Source: Halichoerus grypus
Taxonomy: Eukaryota; Chordata; Mammalia; Carnivora; Phocidae
Assembly: GCF_964656455.1 (NCBI RefSeq)
Contig: NC_135721.1
Coordinates: 45,453,530-45,517,529, forward strand
Length of the DNA stretch: 64,000 nucleotides
Direction of reading: 5' to 3'
The notes under the pieces are model-generated. The model did not search any database and was not told the origin of the DNA. It was given only the letters and a program-made list of their open reading frames with translations. How positions within the stretch are numbered: the first letter of the stretch is position 1; each line of letters opens with the position of its first letter. This document shows positions 23,030-34,149 of this stretch, one piece after another. Both the position numbers and the translations under genes were made by a program.

Positions 23030-24510
23030 AGTAGTTAACCTAATGTAGCACTGATTAAAATAGAATGAAAAACTCAAAAAGAGACCCCAAAATTTGCAAG
23101 AATTTTTATATATGCCATTTTATATGAGAAAACAGATGATTGATTATATAAAAAAAATCTCATTTAAATAATTCAATTAGAGCAGGCAGGGGGGACTAAA
23201 AGTCCCCAGACTTATAACAGACAACAAAAATGAATTTTATTTAGATTAAAAGGTTAAAGTTGAAAACCAAGAATATAATATAATTACAAACCAGGGTTAT
23301 AGTTACCTGATTTCAGGCTACAAAATGTTATGATTAAATCTAAATATAAAATAAAAGAGAAAAATTTGATACATTTATTACATGAGATTTAACAAAAGCA
23401 TCAAAAACTTAAGGTAATAAACTACTTAAATATTGGAATTAAATGAAAATAAAGGACTAGTATAATTAAAATATGAAATGCTTTCATCAATCAATAAGAA
23501 AAATTTGAACAACCTAGTAGGGAAAGGGACAAAGTATTCAGAGAGGTAATTCACACATACTCAAAAAGATGATTTATTAACCACAGTATATGATTGACCC
23601 TTGAACAACATGGGTTTGAACTCCATAGGTCCACTTATATACAGATTTTTTTTCAATAAATACAGTTCAGTATTATAAACGTATTTTCTCTTATGATTTT
23701 CTTAATAACATTTCCTTTTCTCTAGCTTACTTTATTGTAAGCATGCAGTATATAATACATATAACATACAAAATATGTTAGTCAACTATTTATTGATAAA
23801 GCTTCAACAAAGCTGTTAGAAGTAAATTTTGGGGGAATCAAAAGTTATATACAGATTCAACTGTGTAAGGGTCTGTGCCCCTAATCCTTGCAGTGTTTAA
23901 GGGTCAATGGTATATTAAATGTTTGTATCCTGTTAGTAATGAAAGACATTTTTAAATTAAATTGACAAAAATTACAAAGTTGGTAATAAATGTTAAGAAA
24001 GCCATGAGGCAATGGACAATCTCATGTATCACCATTAGATAGAGATAGAAAAATCTCAGGAAGGAAATTTATCAATTTACACTAAAGCTTCATATTCTTT
24101 AACATAGTAATTCACCATCTAGTAATTATCTCATTGGAAAATATTCAGAGATGTGGAACAATTATGTATGGAAAGGAATACTTTTAAAAACTGAAAATAA
24201 CCACAGAGTAGATTTTTTTCCCCTGACATGAAACATCATCTTTTAGGGGAAAGGTTAAGGAAATGATTTCAGTTTATATTAAATGGGGAAAAAATCTGAT
24301 GCTAAAGCAGTATATAAAGTATGATCCTGTTTTTGCCTAAAATATTATATATTCCAACATACTACTCATAAATGTAGAAAAAACATAAGAAGGAAGTACA
24401 TTAGAAGTCTGAGTGATGAGTTATTTTATTTTTCACCCCATCTGTTTTTCTTAAGTCCTCATAATAAACATTCACTACTTTTAAAATGAGGTATACATCT
24501 GTGTTATACT
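23030..24510 (+). mobile_element. Old LINE-1 ORF2/3' relic, sense
   Basis: The sense L1 ORF2 C-terminus pattern: GTTAAGAAAGCCATGAGGCAATGG, ATCAATTTACACTAAAGC, CATAGTAATTCACCATCTAG, GGAAAATATTCAGAGATGTGG, then ATTAAATGGGGAAAAAATCTG and the 3'UTR-like TATAAAGTATGATCCTG. No open frame. It is cut by a Tigger-like element at 23,591-23,911, which must be younger than this L1. Confidence 0.6.
23591..23911 (+). mobile_element. Tigger-like (Tc/mariner) non-autonomous transposon
   Basis: TTGACCCTTGAACAACATGG at the left and TTTAAGGGTCAATGG at the right are its inverted ends; the body includes TTTTCTTAATAACATTTCC and GTATATAATACATATAACAT. Flanked by TA on both sides. Same family as the copy at 17.3 kb, opposite orientation. 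Confidence 0.85.
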
Positions 24511-24544
24511 CATTAAAAATTAAATTTTTAAAGATAATATTGTC

Positions 24545-25315
24545 TAATGCAATAAATCATATGTCTTCTTTATCTTAAATTTATATAAATTTTAGTCAAG
24601 TTTCTAAGTTTGCTGTGGCGACATGCCGTCTTTTAATTGTCTTTTGTCTTCTTAACACCTAACGCGTCTCCAGGAATAGAGCAAACAATCAAATTTGGTT
24701 TGGCAAATGAATGAAGTTCATATTTATATGCATAACTCTGGGGAAGATGTGAAGCAGACATTTAGCCTAACTAGACACTTTCCATTTAATTAGTATTCAG
24801 GAGGATCAGGAATATCGGGGAAGGATTTTCCTAAGCAATGATTAAAATACCAATGTGGAATTGAATATGCCATGATTCTTGATTTCTCTGTAGAATATTC
24901 CAGCTGTGCTAATTTATAATGTGTTGTGGGAAATAGGAAAAGGTCAGTATCATATTTGCTCATTTTGCTACACTACGGCACTTTTTGTAAATGGATGCTC
25001 TTTTCATTTTTTCTTCTTTAAAAACTTGAAATTAGCCTTCACTTCCACTATCTAAACAAAAGTAAAATCAACCTAAACGTTTTGAAGTTAGAAAGAATAT
25101 GAATGTAAGTTTACCTACATATAATATCTCAGGCAAAACACAATGTAATTCTAGTTCATAACCATGTAACACATTATAAAACACAACATCTAAATATTAT
25201 CTTAAGTCCCTAAAAATTAAGGATGCTTAAACCTCTACAAACTGAGAGGAGAAAAACATGGTAAATTATGAGGGATCAGTGTTTCATAATTATGAAAATT
25301 GAATGGCACATTATA
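24545..25315. other. Unique stretch, possible conserved non-coding DNA
   Basis: No repeat family is recognised. It has complex sequence with CpGs that are rare in this AT-rich context (GTGGCGACATGCCGTC, CTAACGCGTCTCC around 24,615-24,670) and several ATTA-type sites. No open frame of note. Whether it is conserved cannot be judged from one sequence. Confidence 0.3.
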
Positions 25316-25319
25316 CTCT

Positions 25320-25500
25320 TTCAGAAAATTCAAATGTGTTAATTAATTTGATCTTCATAGACATTATAATACCTAGACTATAGCAATACCCTCTTTTTGC
25401 AGGTAGAAAAGATGACACGTGAAAAGGTTGAATGATAACTGTAAAACCCCACAATCAGTCCTAGTGTTAAGATTGGATTTCAAGTTTTTGGTTTTATCAT
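25320..25500 (-). mobile_element. MIR-like relic, antisense
   Basis: TTTTTGCAGGTAGAAAAGATGAC, AACTGTAAAACCCCACAATCAG and GATTGGATTTCAAG preserve the antisense MIR order weakly. Confidence 0.45.
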
Positions 25501-26123
25501 GATTTCAAGTGGAAATTTGTACCTAGGTGGTCTGTTAGCCCTGTGGTCATTATAAATGTTTATGTGACTGTGTGTTCTAAAGTGATAACATAATGCCAAG
25601 ACACTGCAAACCAGTGGATATCTTGTGTTAATGATTCCTTTTCGTAGGATTTCTCAAAACAAAATTGATCCTTGTTCTCATTTCTAACCACTAAGCTGAA
25701 GATTCTTTTTGCCTATTAGGTGATTTTCAGTTATCATTTACCATCATCTAGCTAGCAAGACAAATAAATAAAACTATACTTATTTATTTGGCTTTTTCTC
25801 TACTCATGTTACAGGCTTGTCTGTAACCTCAAGGACTTTTCTTGCCCTCATGCAGGCAAGGAAAAATAATCAGACTTCTCAGCCCTGTACTCCTAAACAA
25901 ATGATGAGCAGTTAAGATCATAAGTGGATTTTGCTTACTAGTTATTCTCCTTCTCTCTGTTTTTTTTTTCTTTAAGAATCAAAACAATTTAAAAAAAAGA
26001 ATTAAAACAATTCAAATGAGATGTAGTAAGAAATGAAGTTATCTTCTAAACTTATTTTGTTCTAACAATTTTATGAAAAATATTATTTCACCAACTGATG
26101 AATGATTTAAGTGACTGATAATT
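25501..26123. other. Unclassified DNA
   Basis: No gene or repeat recognised. Poly-A/T-rich tract at 25,960-26,020. Confidence 0.4.
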
Positions 26124-26140
26124 AGTTTTAGATTGCTCTT

Positions 26141-26335
26141 TCTTTATTATTATTTTTTAAATTGTATTTATTTGAGAGACAGAGAGAGCACAAGCAGAGG
26201 AGAGGGACAGAGGTAGAGGGACAAGCAGACTCCCCGCTGAGCATGGCACCCAACGCAGGGCTAAATCCCGAGACCCTGAGATCATGACCTGAGCTGAAGT
26301 CTGACACTAAACCGACTGAGCCACCTAGCTGCCCC
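26141..26335 (-). mobile_element. Older SINEC (antisense)
   Basis: Antisense SINE with CGAGACCCTGAGATCATGACC and GAGCCACCTAGCTGCCCC; the left arm and GC content show an older subfamily. Duplication AGTTTTAGATTGCTCTT (26124-26140) and AGTTTTAGATTGGTCTT (26336-26352), one mismatch. Confidence 0.92.
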
Positions 26336-26394
26336 AGTTTTAGATTGGTCTTATTTAATTACTTGGCATTTATGTACAATAGGTACAATATCTT

Positions 26395-26545
26395 GAGAAC
26401 TTTGTGGTGGGTGCTGTGTTTTATCATAGGAATTATCTCAGTCGTTACAGCAACCTTGACAAAAGGACTATTCTCATACTCATTTACAAGAGAGGATACC
26501 CAAATTAGGAGAGATTAAGTAACTTTCCCAAATTGTTTACTTTTA
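26395..26545 (-). mobile_element. MIR relic, antisense
   Basis: CATTTACAAGAGAGGATACCC, GGAGAGATTAAGTAACTTTCCC after a MIR-tail-like GTGTTTTATCATAGGAATTATCTC. Confidence 0.6.
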
Positions 26546-26739
26546 TGCAAATTTATACTGGCCTCTAGATTAGAAAGAAAATTTCAGACATGGCCAACTT
26601 GTGTATTCTTTAAAAATTCATTTATAGTTTTAAAGAACTTAAAGTTAAAACTCCAAGGAGATTTTTAAAACTAGGAAAAGTGAGTTTAGACAGCATTTGG
26701 CAGAATAAATAGGGAAGAATCTTAAATATAAGATTATAT

Positions 26740-27860
26740 AAATCTTAAAAATAAGAATGAAGAATGACTTACTCTGTCTGATACCCAATAAACTCCAAGT
26801 CTATAATAAGTTAAAAAAAAAAAAATCAAAATGGAACCAGAACAAACACTGAAGTGGATGGATTAGTCAATGGCATATGTATCTATACATATGTGCATGT
26901 GTATAAACATGTTTACATATATGTGTTGCCCGAATATGTAACTATACGTGCACAAATATAAATATAAAAGTATATACACAAATACATAACATGTGATAAA
27001 GCCACACTTCAAAGCAGTAAAAGTGAATTGTTCAATAAGTTATATTGAGATGTGTAGATAACAATTGGGTTTAAAAGTTAAGCTGTGTTCTTTCACCAAA
27101 ATACACTTCAAAAGGTAATAAATGATAAAATTTAAAAAATGCCTAGATGAAAATACACATTTATATATATATATATATTATATTTCAACATGGTGTCATC
27201 TCTATATCATTCAGAAAAGATATATGTATAAAGATGGTCCATTATAGTTTATATGAAATAAGGAAAAAATTGAAACCATCTGAATATCTAAAAACCAAGG
27301 AATGAGCTTTCTATGTTATGATTTAACCATACAACAGTAAACTATTTAATCTTTAAGTATGGCATTGTAGAGTTTTTAAACACGAAAAAAATGTTTAAAA
27401 TATACCGTGAGCAAAAATATACACACTTTTTTTTTTGCAGAGAAAAAAGAATAAAGCTTTGAAAAATATACATCAAAAGTTAATATCTATTGGAGCGCCT
27501 GGATGGCGCAGTCAGTTGAATGTACAGCTCTTCTGTTCGGCTCAGGTTATAATCTCAGGGTCATGAGATCAAGCCCCTGGGGGCTCCACACTCAGTGCAG
27601 AGTCTCCTTGAGACTCTCTCTCCCTCTGCCCCTCCCCACTCCATGCGTGCTTGCTTTCTCTCTCTCAAATAAATAAATAAATCTTAAAAAAAAAAAAAAA
27701 AGAGGTTAACATCCATTAGCAAAGACACTAAAATTGTAGTGTTTCCTACTTTCATATTTAGGTCCTTCTGTTTCATTTTTCGTATTTCCTAGTGTTACTA
27801 CATCTAAACTATATATTGTGATATAAATAAAAGCATTTTTAAAAGAAAATAGTTTGAATT
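26740..27860 (+). mobile_element. Old LINE-1 3' relic, sense, split by a SINE
   Basis: GAAATAAGGAAAAAATTGAAACC, GAATATCTAAAAACCAAGGAATG, AACCATACAACAGTAAACTATTT and AAATATACCGTGAGCAAAAATATAC follow the sense ORF2-end/3'UTR pattern. The SINE at 27.49-27.70 kb lies within it. TA-rich microsatellite patches at 26,880-26,990 and 27,155-27,180. Confidence 0.55.
27494..27704 (+). mobile_element. Older SINEC
   Basis: GAGCGCCTGGATGGCGCAGTCAG head, GGGTCATGAGATCAAGCCCC and GTGCAGAGTCTCCTTGAG, an older subfamily structure with a different right arm from the young copies. Imperfect duplication GTTAATATCTATT near 27,479 and GTTAACATCCATT at 27,705. A16-type tail. Confidence 0.9.
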
Positions 27861-28070
27861 TCATTTTTTACATGTGTGTTCAACCAGTACTTAAAAGTTA
27901 TAAAATCAGCATTTTATAATGCTTAACTTACATGTTGTACAATTCAAACTCATAGAATAAAATTAGTCATGAATTTTAATTATTTAAAATGATTAATAAG
28001 GAAATATGTGTAAAATTAACTCATTTTGATTTGTTTAATATTACCAATTAGGCTTCTTGCTGAAATTTTT

Positions 28071-28269
28071 TTTTTTTCTTCAAGATTTTATTTATTTATT
28101 TGACAGAGACAGACACAGCGAGAGAGGGAACACAAGCAGGGGGAGTGGGAGATGGAGAAGCAGGCTTCCTGCCAATCAGGGAGCCCCATGTGGGGCTCCA
28201 TCCCAGGACCCCGGGATCATGACCTGAGCCAAAGGCAGATGCCTAACTACTGAGCCACCCAGGTGCCCC
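28071..28269 (-). mobile_element. Young SINEC (antisense)
   Basis: AAGATTTTATTTATTTATTTGACAG tail complement, CACAAGCAGGGGGAGTGGGAG and GGACCCCGGGATCATGACC, of the young subfamily. Duplication TTCTTGCTGAAATTTTT (28054-28070) and TCCTTGCTGAAATTCTT (28270-28286). Confidence 0.95.
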
Positions 28270-28289
28270 TCCTTGCTGAAATTCTTGCA

Positions 28290-29535
28290 GTTAGGCTCCT
28301 AGTGTTTATGTTCTTTGTTTCTCTATCAATCAACTTACTCTGAAAAGACACTTGTAATAGTATGCACTAAGGCGCAACAAAAATCACTCTTCTTTCTTAT
28401 TCTCCCTAATCCCTTGGAGTTTCCAATCCTGGTTTCAATAAAATCTTGGTTTGGAAGATGGAATTGTTGTGAGGCTTAAGGGATCCCCGTATTGTCGTAT
28501 TTAGACCATGTTAAACTAAGCTCTATCAAGCAAGGACAAACCTGGTCTCTCTTCAAATGTAAACACCTACAACAATGAGAACTTCTTCTATTCATTCATT
28601 CATTCATTTAATTACAATGAGAACTTCTCATTACAACTCAGTTCCAAGCAATCCCTGGGATAGCAAGTATTTTAAATAAGGTAGGTCATGCATAAAATTA
28701 ATTGCAACTCCTGGAGTTCACAAAATGATCCATGGATACTGCAGATCACTTAATAATTGCCAGAGTAATCTGTCTTCAGTGTGTTAGGTCACTGAGGGAG
28801 ACTAGAGTTTACTCTTCATTGCAGTCAAATGTAGGAAACTAACACATTTTCCTCTGGCCATCTGGTGAGTTGTACATCAAATCAGTAATATGACTTCACT
28901 CCTAAAATCTAATTGTTATTCAAACATTAGTAAGGGGAACTAAACAAATAGCTTTAAACTGTTATTCCATAAAATGGAAGGTCAGGCTCAGCATCAAGAG
29001 GAGAGTGAACAGCTTCTCATGAATGCTGAATAGAGGAAAAGAAAGTTGTCCTGTAATAATAGAATCTTCCCTCATTATTGATTGAAGTTCATGTGATTGA
29101 CTAGGAATTAGAACATGCTTATGTACCTTGATCCTTCATTTCTCATTTTAATTTACACTGTCACATATTTCACACGTAATAAAGGTGAGCTCATTAATTG
29201 CACAAAATGAAGCAAGGAGGATATTCAGAGAATGTAGACAAAAAATATCCACTGTTCCTAAGTGTATTTCATAGTAATCACTATTTCATTTTAAATATAT
29301 TTTTATAAAATACACACATTCATGAAGGAATTCTATTGTCCTATATACATATTTTTCATATTTTTCCTTCCTATTGCTGTTTTTTGTTACTGTGATTTTT
29401 TTTCTAATTTTCTTACTTCCTGCCTTCCTCGTTGCACACGGTGACCACCAAGTAGTCTGAGTTAATGACTTAATATAAGTAATTCTATATTTTTCTCTGT
29501 GTGTGTGTTTGTGTGTATGTACACACTCATGCACA
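28290..29535. other. Unclassified DNA with a short local duplication
   Basis: No gene. ACAATGAGAACTTCT occurs at 28,572-28,586 and 28,614-28,628, on either side of a (TTCA)n tract, a local tandem duplication of about 42 bp. GT-rich microsatellite at 29,498-29,518. Confidence 0.5.
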
Positions 29536-29539
29536 TAAA

Positions 29540-31720
29540 TACATATATATAAAGGTTTGTCTTTCACAAAAGCATATTATTTTTTGCACCTTGCTTTTAT
29601 TATTCAAATATATCTCATGGAAATATTTCTAAATCCTTTGATTTACTTCTGTTTATCTTTTAATATTCCCTGGTATAGATGTACCATAAGGTCATTAGCT
29701 ATCCTATTACTGATGGGAATTCAATTTGTTTCAAATCTTTTACCATTATACTGTAATAAATACTGCAATGAACATCATTCCACTTACATCATTAAATATG
29801 GTTATTTCTAAGAAATAGAATACTTAGATTGGGAATATCTTGTCAAAAAAGATATGTATTTCTGAATTTTATGGGTTTTGACCACTTGATTTCATTTTGC
29901 ACTATATCAACCTATATTTTCACCAGTAAACGTTTTGTTGGTTGTTAGCCTTTAATTTTTTTTTTCAATGATAAACTTAAAATGATGTATCACTATAGTG
30001 AAATAATTTTAATTCACACAGCATATTCCTGAGTGCTTGTGAGTCTAAACAAATTTTCATGTATTTTTGAATATTTTGTAGTTATTACTTCTCTGCTTGC
30101 TGGTGGAAATAAATTTTTCCACCTCTATTATTTGTACCTTTAACTTGTTTATGGTTTTTCTACAAACTTTTTAAATGATCTCTATAATCAGATATATCTC
30201 CATTTTTTTCCCATAGTTTTGGGTTTCAAGTCTTGGTTATCCCTTAATGATAGATTTTATGTATACTTTCAGAGAAGTCTTAAAAATTTATAAAGAAGCA
30301 TGTAAATATTCATTTTTTACCATTTCTAAAATTCTTCTAAATTCATTCTCTGACACCTCAGCATTATTAGGCTCTCTGTAGGAATATTTATGAAGGGAGG
30401 AGTTGAAGTTCCTGTTATTAAGGTCTCTATCATTGAAGAGTCTACACCTAGTACTAGAGGGATAATTGGAATTTATTGTTACATGTGGTGTAGGATAGAT
30501 CTAGAATCTCCTAGATAGCTACCTAGATTTCTCAATGACAATAAGTAATTTATAATCCATTAATTACCTACTGAGTTGGGATAACACAACTTTCCTAATT
30601 TATGTTCTCATATACACTGGAATTTTATTTTTATGAATTTCCTATGCTACTCCATTGGGTATTTCTTTTACAATTTCCATATATATTTTATTGTTGTAAA
30701 TGTGTAAGCTTTCTAATACCTGGTGAAGTTTGTCTCCTCTTTCCATTGTTCTTTAGCAAATCTGTCTTTTTTTTTTTAATGCACTTATTCATTCTCATAA
30801 ACTTTAAAGTCATCTTATCTCCATCCCCCCACCCCAACAACAACAAACAATGGCATCAACAACAAATACATAACCAGTGGTTGCTTTCATAATTATTTTA
30901 AATGTATAGTAAATTTGGGGAAATTAAATCTCTGATTAAGTGCATAGTATTACTTTCCATCTGTTTAAATGTTATTTGTGTTCTTCAAAACTATGATTAG
31001 AATTTTCTTTACCATTTCTGCTGGACCATTCTTATAAAATTCATCCATAAGCATTATCTAGGTTTTTTTTTATAGTTGTGGATAGGAGATTTCTTTTTTT
31101 AAATTTCCATCTGCTTTTCCAGTAACTATTGCTAGACTAGAAAAGAGGTAGGGTTTTATTTTTTAATGTATTTACCTTGTATGCAGCCAAAGTATGAAAG
31201 TGAATCAGTTTTAACTGCTTTTCAGTAGTTTCTACTATCATTAACATAAATAGGGTATTATCTCTCCTTTTCTGATGTTATTTCATTTTCTTATTGCATT
31301 CATGAGATCCTCCAAAACATCGTTGATTTAAGAAAATGGAGCTAGCCAATATCCCTTTCCACCTCCACATATTACTGGAAATGCTTTTAGTGGTTTGACA
31401 TTTATAATCATATTTGCTGTCAGTTTTAATGGTCATCTTTTTTTGTTTTCTTTGGAGTTTTTATTTTAAGTGGCTGCTGTACTTTATCAAATGCCTTTTC
31501 ATTTAATTTTCTCATTAATTTGTGAATGTAAAATTATGTTGGTAGTATTTTTTTTAATCTAACCACCTCTGCATTCATGTAATAAATTCTATTTAAACAC
31601 AATCTTTTAAAGATAGTCTTTTATTCACTATTATTTTGTGCATTTTTGGTAACTTCATAAGTGACATTTGTTCTATAGTTTTATCTCTGTGTTTATTTCA
31701 AAATATAGGCTCAGTGAAAT
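29540..31720 (-). mobile_element. Old LINE-1 ORF2 relic, antisense, about 2.2 kb
   Basis: From 3' to 5' of the element: GGTATAGATGTACCATAAGG, CTGATGGGAATTCAATTTG, TACTGCAATGAACATCATTCC, GAAATAGAATACTTAGATTGGG (C-terminal block), then at 31,480-31,600 TATCAAATGCCTTTTCATTTAA and CTCTGCATTCATGTAATAAATTC, which correspond to the reverse transcriptase segment. Frames of 84-96 codons here run in the wrong direction and are not real. Confidence 0.6.
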
Positions 31721-31958
31721 TTCAAGATCGTATATAAGCAAAAGGATAAATTAAATAAATATCATCATCCCTCTAACAGAAATCACAACTTTTAACATAT
31801 TGTTTCTATATTTTTCCATATATAGAGATATGTCAATTTTATATATATACTTTAAAATTTGACATTCTACTCTGTATACTTGTATGTCATATTTCTCTTG
31901 CCCAAAAAAAAAAAAAACCTTTCCCTGACATTATACATGCTTCCATAATTTTATTTTA

Positions 31959-32150
31959 TTTTTTATTTTTTTAAGATTTTATTTATTTATTTGACAGAGA
32001 GAGAGAAAGCACTAGCAGGGCAAGCAGAAAAGGAGAAGCAGGCTCCCTGCTGAGCAGGGAGCCCAATGCAGGGCTCAATCCAAGGACCCTAGGATCATGA
32101 TCTGAGCCAAAGGCAGACACTTAACCCACTGAGCCACCCAGGCACCCCTC
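31959..32150 (-). mobile_element. SINEC (antisense)
   Basis: AAGATTTTATTTATTTATTTG, GCTCCCTGCTGAGCAGGGAG and GAGCCACCCAGGCACCCC. Duplication ATAATTTTATTTTA at 31945-31958 and 32152-32165. Confidence 0.94.
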
Positions 32151-32206
32151 TATAATTTTATTTTAGGCTCTGCATTGTGTTCCATCATGATTTTATGAAA
32201 GCATTT

Positions 32207-32383
32207 TATTTTTTTTTAATTTATTTATTTGAGAGAGAGAGAACAGAAACAGGGGGAAAGGCAGGGGAGAGGGAGAAGCAGACTCCCCGCTGAGCAGGGA
32301 GCCTGATGCTGGGCTCGATTCCAGGACCCTTGGTTCATGACCTGAGCCAAAGGCAGACGCTTAACTTTCTGAGCCATCCAGGC
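32207..32383 (-). mobile_element. SINEC (antisense), head slightly truncated
   Basis: AATTTATTTATTTGAGAGAG, CTGAGCAGGGAGCCTGATGC and TTAACTTTCTGAGCCATCCAGG; similarity ends before the usual CGCCCC, so a few bases of the 5' end are missing. I see no convincing duplication. Confidence 0.9.
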
Positions 32384-32499
32384 TCAGTTTAAACATTTCC
32401 TTTTGGTTGGACATTTATTTGAATTTTTCGATTTTTCTTGACTTGTGAATAGTACTATAGAACTTAATAATCAGACCAAAAAATATGCTTATTTAAACA

Positions 32500-32529
32500 T
32501 TTATTTATTTATTTATTTATTTATTTATT
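32500..32529. repeat. (TTTA)n microsatellite
   Basis: About seven uninterrupted TTTA units after ATTTAAACAT. Confidence 0.9.
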
Positions 32530-32860
32530 GGTTTTGCCTATCTTCAACCCCCAGATAGTATATGAGAGAGTCCTATTCTCTGAAACTCTAGTAATCAAAA
32601 AGATCGCATGTATATTTGTGTGTATTCTGCATTTTGTTAACTGTTTTTTTTTTTTAATTTGTTCAGGCATCATTAACTAAACATAGGTATAGATAGAGGT
32701 ACATGTAAGTAGATACAATTATAAGGAAATAGATATCCTTTTATTTGTTGATTCACTTGATCATATTTTAGACCAATGACTCCAAAAGTGTGTTCTGCAA
32801 ACAGATGCAGGTTTATAAACACTACATTAATTGAGATTAAACATTTAGAAACTTTATAGC
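32530..32860. other. Unclassified AT-rich DNA
   Basis: No gene or family recognised; T-rich run at 32,645-32,656. Confidence 0.4.
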
Positions 32861-32878
32861 AATTTAACAGAGTATTTT

Positions 32879-33060
32879 TTTTTTTTTTTAAGACTTTATT
32901 TATTTGAGAGAGAACACAAGCAGGAGTAGCAGCAGAGGGAGAGGAAGAAGCAGGCTCCCTACTGAGTAAGGAGCCCAATGCGAAGCTCAATCCCAGGACC
33001 CTGGGATCATGACCTGAGCCAAAGGCAGCCACTTAACTGACTGAGCCACTCAGGCGCCCC
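32879..33060 (-). mobile_element. SINEC (antisense)
   Basis: GACTTTATTTATTTGAGAGAG, CCTACTGAGTAAGGAGCCC and GAGCCACTCAGGCGCCCC. Duplication AATTTAACAGAGTATTTT (32861-32878) and AATTTAACAGGGTATTTT (33061-33078), one mismatch. The 119-codon antisense frame at 32,673-33,032 begins inside this SINE and is not a gene. Confidence 0.95.
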
Positions 33061-33079
33061 AATTTAACAGGGTATTTTA

Positions 33080-33902
33080 TGCCTGCTGAATTGAAGTGTA
33101 AAAATTGTAGGCTTCATATGTATTTTAATTTAATTTTCACAATTCATTTCCATTATATTTTATAAAACTGTATATGCATGACTGAATAAAAAACACAACT
33201 AATCTTTCACCACAGATAGTTTGAGAAACATTATTTTAGTAAATTTCCTGTTTTTCCTTTTGAAATTACAAAAATCCATATAAAGGTAAATGATACACAA
33301 AATGCATCCATGAAAGTAAATTCACATAAACTAACATAGATATATAAATAGTATTCCATAGCAAGGAATAACCTCTAATATTTTGGTGAAATTATTGTTG
33401 AGGACCCCGGCAGGAAATGCCTGGTAATTAAAATGTGGCAATTAAAGAGAGAATTTAACAAAAGTACTACTTACAAAGGCGTGAAATTATGATGACAAAG
33501 AATGCTGAAAAACTCCTGGGCGTGAACCAGGGTGAAATCATCCTATCTCCTGGGTTTGTAGAGGAGGCAATTGTTACTGAAGATCAGTGGAAACTCTAGC
33601 TTTAGGGTTTAACTGTTCGATGGGAGATATGGCCTATGGTCAAGGCATGTAACCACTATCAGGTCACAGTCTGCAAGGAAATAGCTGAGGAATAAGCACT
33701 TTCAGTACCCTTCTGCCCTTCCAGTTATGTCTATGCGTCACATAGTCCAAACCAACTAGACGCCAGAGTGCGAAGGAGCCAGAGTGCGAAGTTGCCCATC
33801 GAGGTAGTTCCAGAGCAGGAAGAAGAGGGTAGAGAGAGTATCTGTAGAGGAGGGTGCAGGATATCCTAATGTACATGATCTGTACTATTTGAGGTAGTGC
33901 AC
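33080..33902. other. Mixed, partly unclassified; small tandem repeat
   Basis: 33,390-33,890 is richer in GC than its neighbours and may be an old repeat I cannot name. GCCAGAGTGCGAAG is repeated at 33,762-33,775 and 33,778-33,791. No exon evidence. Confidence 0.35.
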
Positions 33903-33919
33903 AAATTAAGAAATAAATT

Positions 33920-34129
33920 GGGCGCCTGGGTGGCTCAGTTGGTTAAGCGACTGCCTTCGGCTCAGGTCATGATCCTGGAGTGCCTGGATCGAGTCCCGCA
34001 TCGGGCTCCCTGCTCGGCAGGGAGTCTGCTTCTCCCTCTGACCCTCCCCCATCTCATGTACTCACTCTCTCATTCTCTCTCTCTCAAATAAATAAATAAA
34101 ATCTTTAAAAAAAATAAAAATAAATAAAA
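33920..34129 (+). mobile_element. Young SINEC insertion
   Basis: GGCGCCTGGGTGGCTCAGTTGG head, GCCTTCGGCTCAGGTCATGATCC, B box GGATCGAGTCCC and an extended A-rich tail. Perfect 17-bp duplication AAATTAAGAAATAAATT at 33903-33919 and 34130-34146. The 64-codon frame is SINE sequence. Confidence 0.96.
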
Positions 34130-34149
34130 AAATTAAGAAATAAATTAAT

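Larger units (their letters stand above)
31725..32480 (-). mobile_element. Probable old LINE-1 3' region, antisense, carrying two SINEs
   Basis: Between and around the two SINEs lie GGCTCTGCATTGTGTTCCATCATG and TTTCCTTTTGGTTGGACATTTATTTG..AATAGTAC, which resemble the antisense L1 block encoding the ORF2 terminus. A separate fragment from the one at 29.5-31.7 kb. Confidence 0.45.

Noticed and set aside
30602..30892. 96-codon plus-strand frame rich in Phe and Leu
   Set aside because: It is in an antisense old L1; the hydrophobic composition comes from T-rich DNA, not from a membrane protein.
32673..33032. 119-codon antisense frame
   Set aside because: It starts in a SINE and runs into flanking AT-rich DNA across a poly(T) tract.
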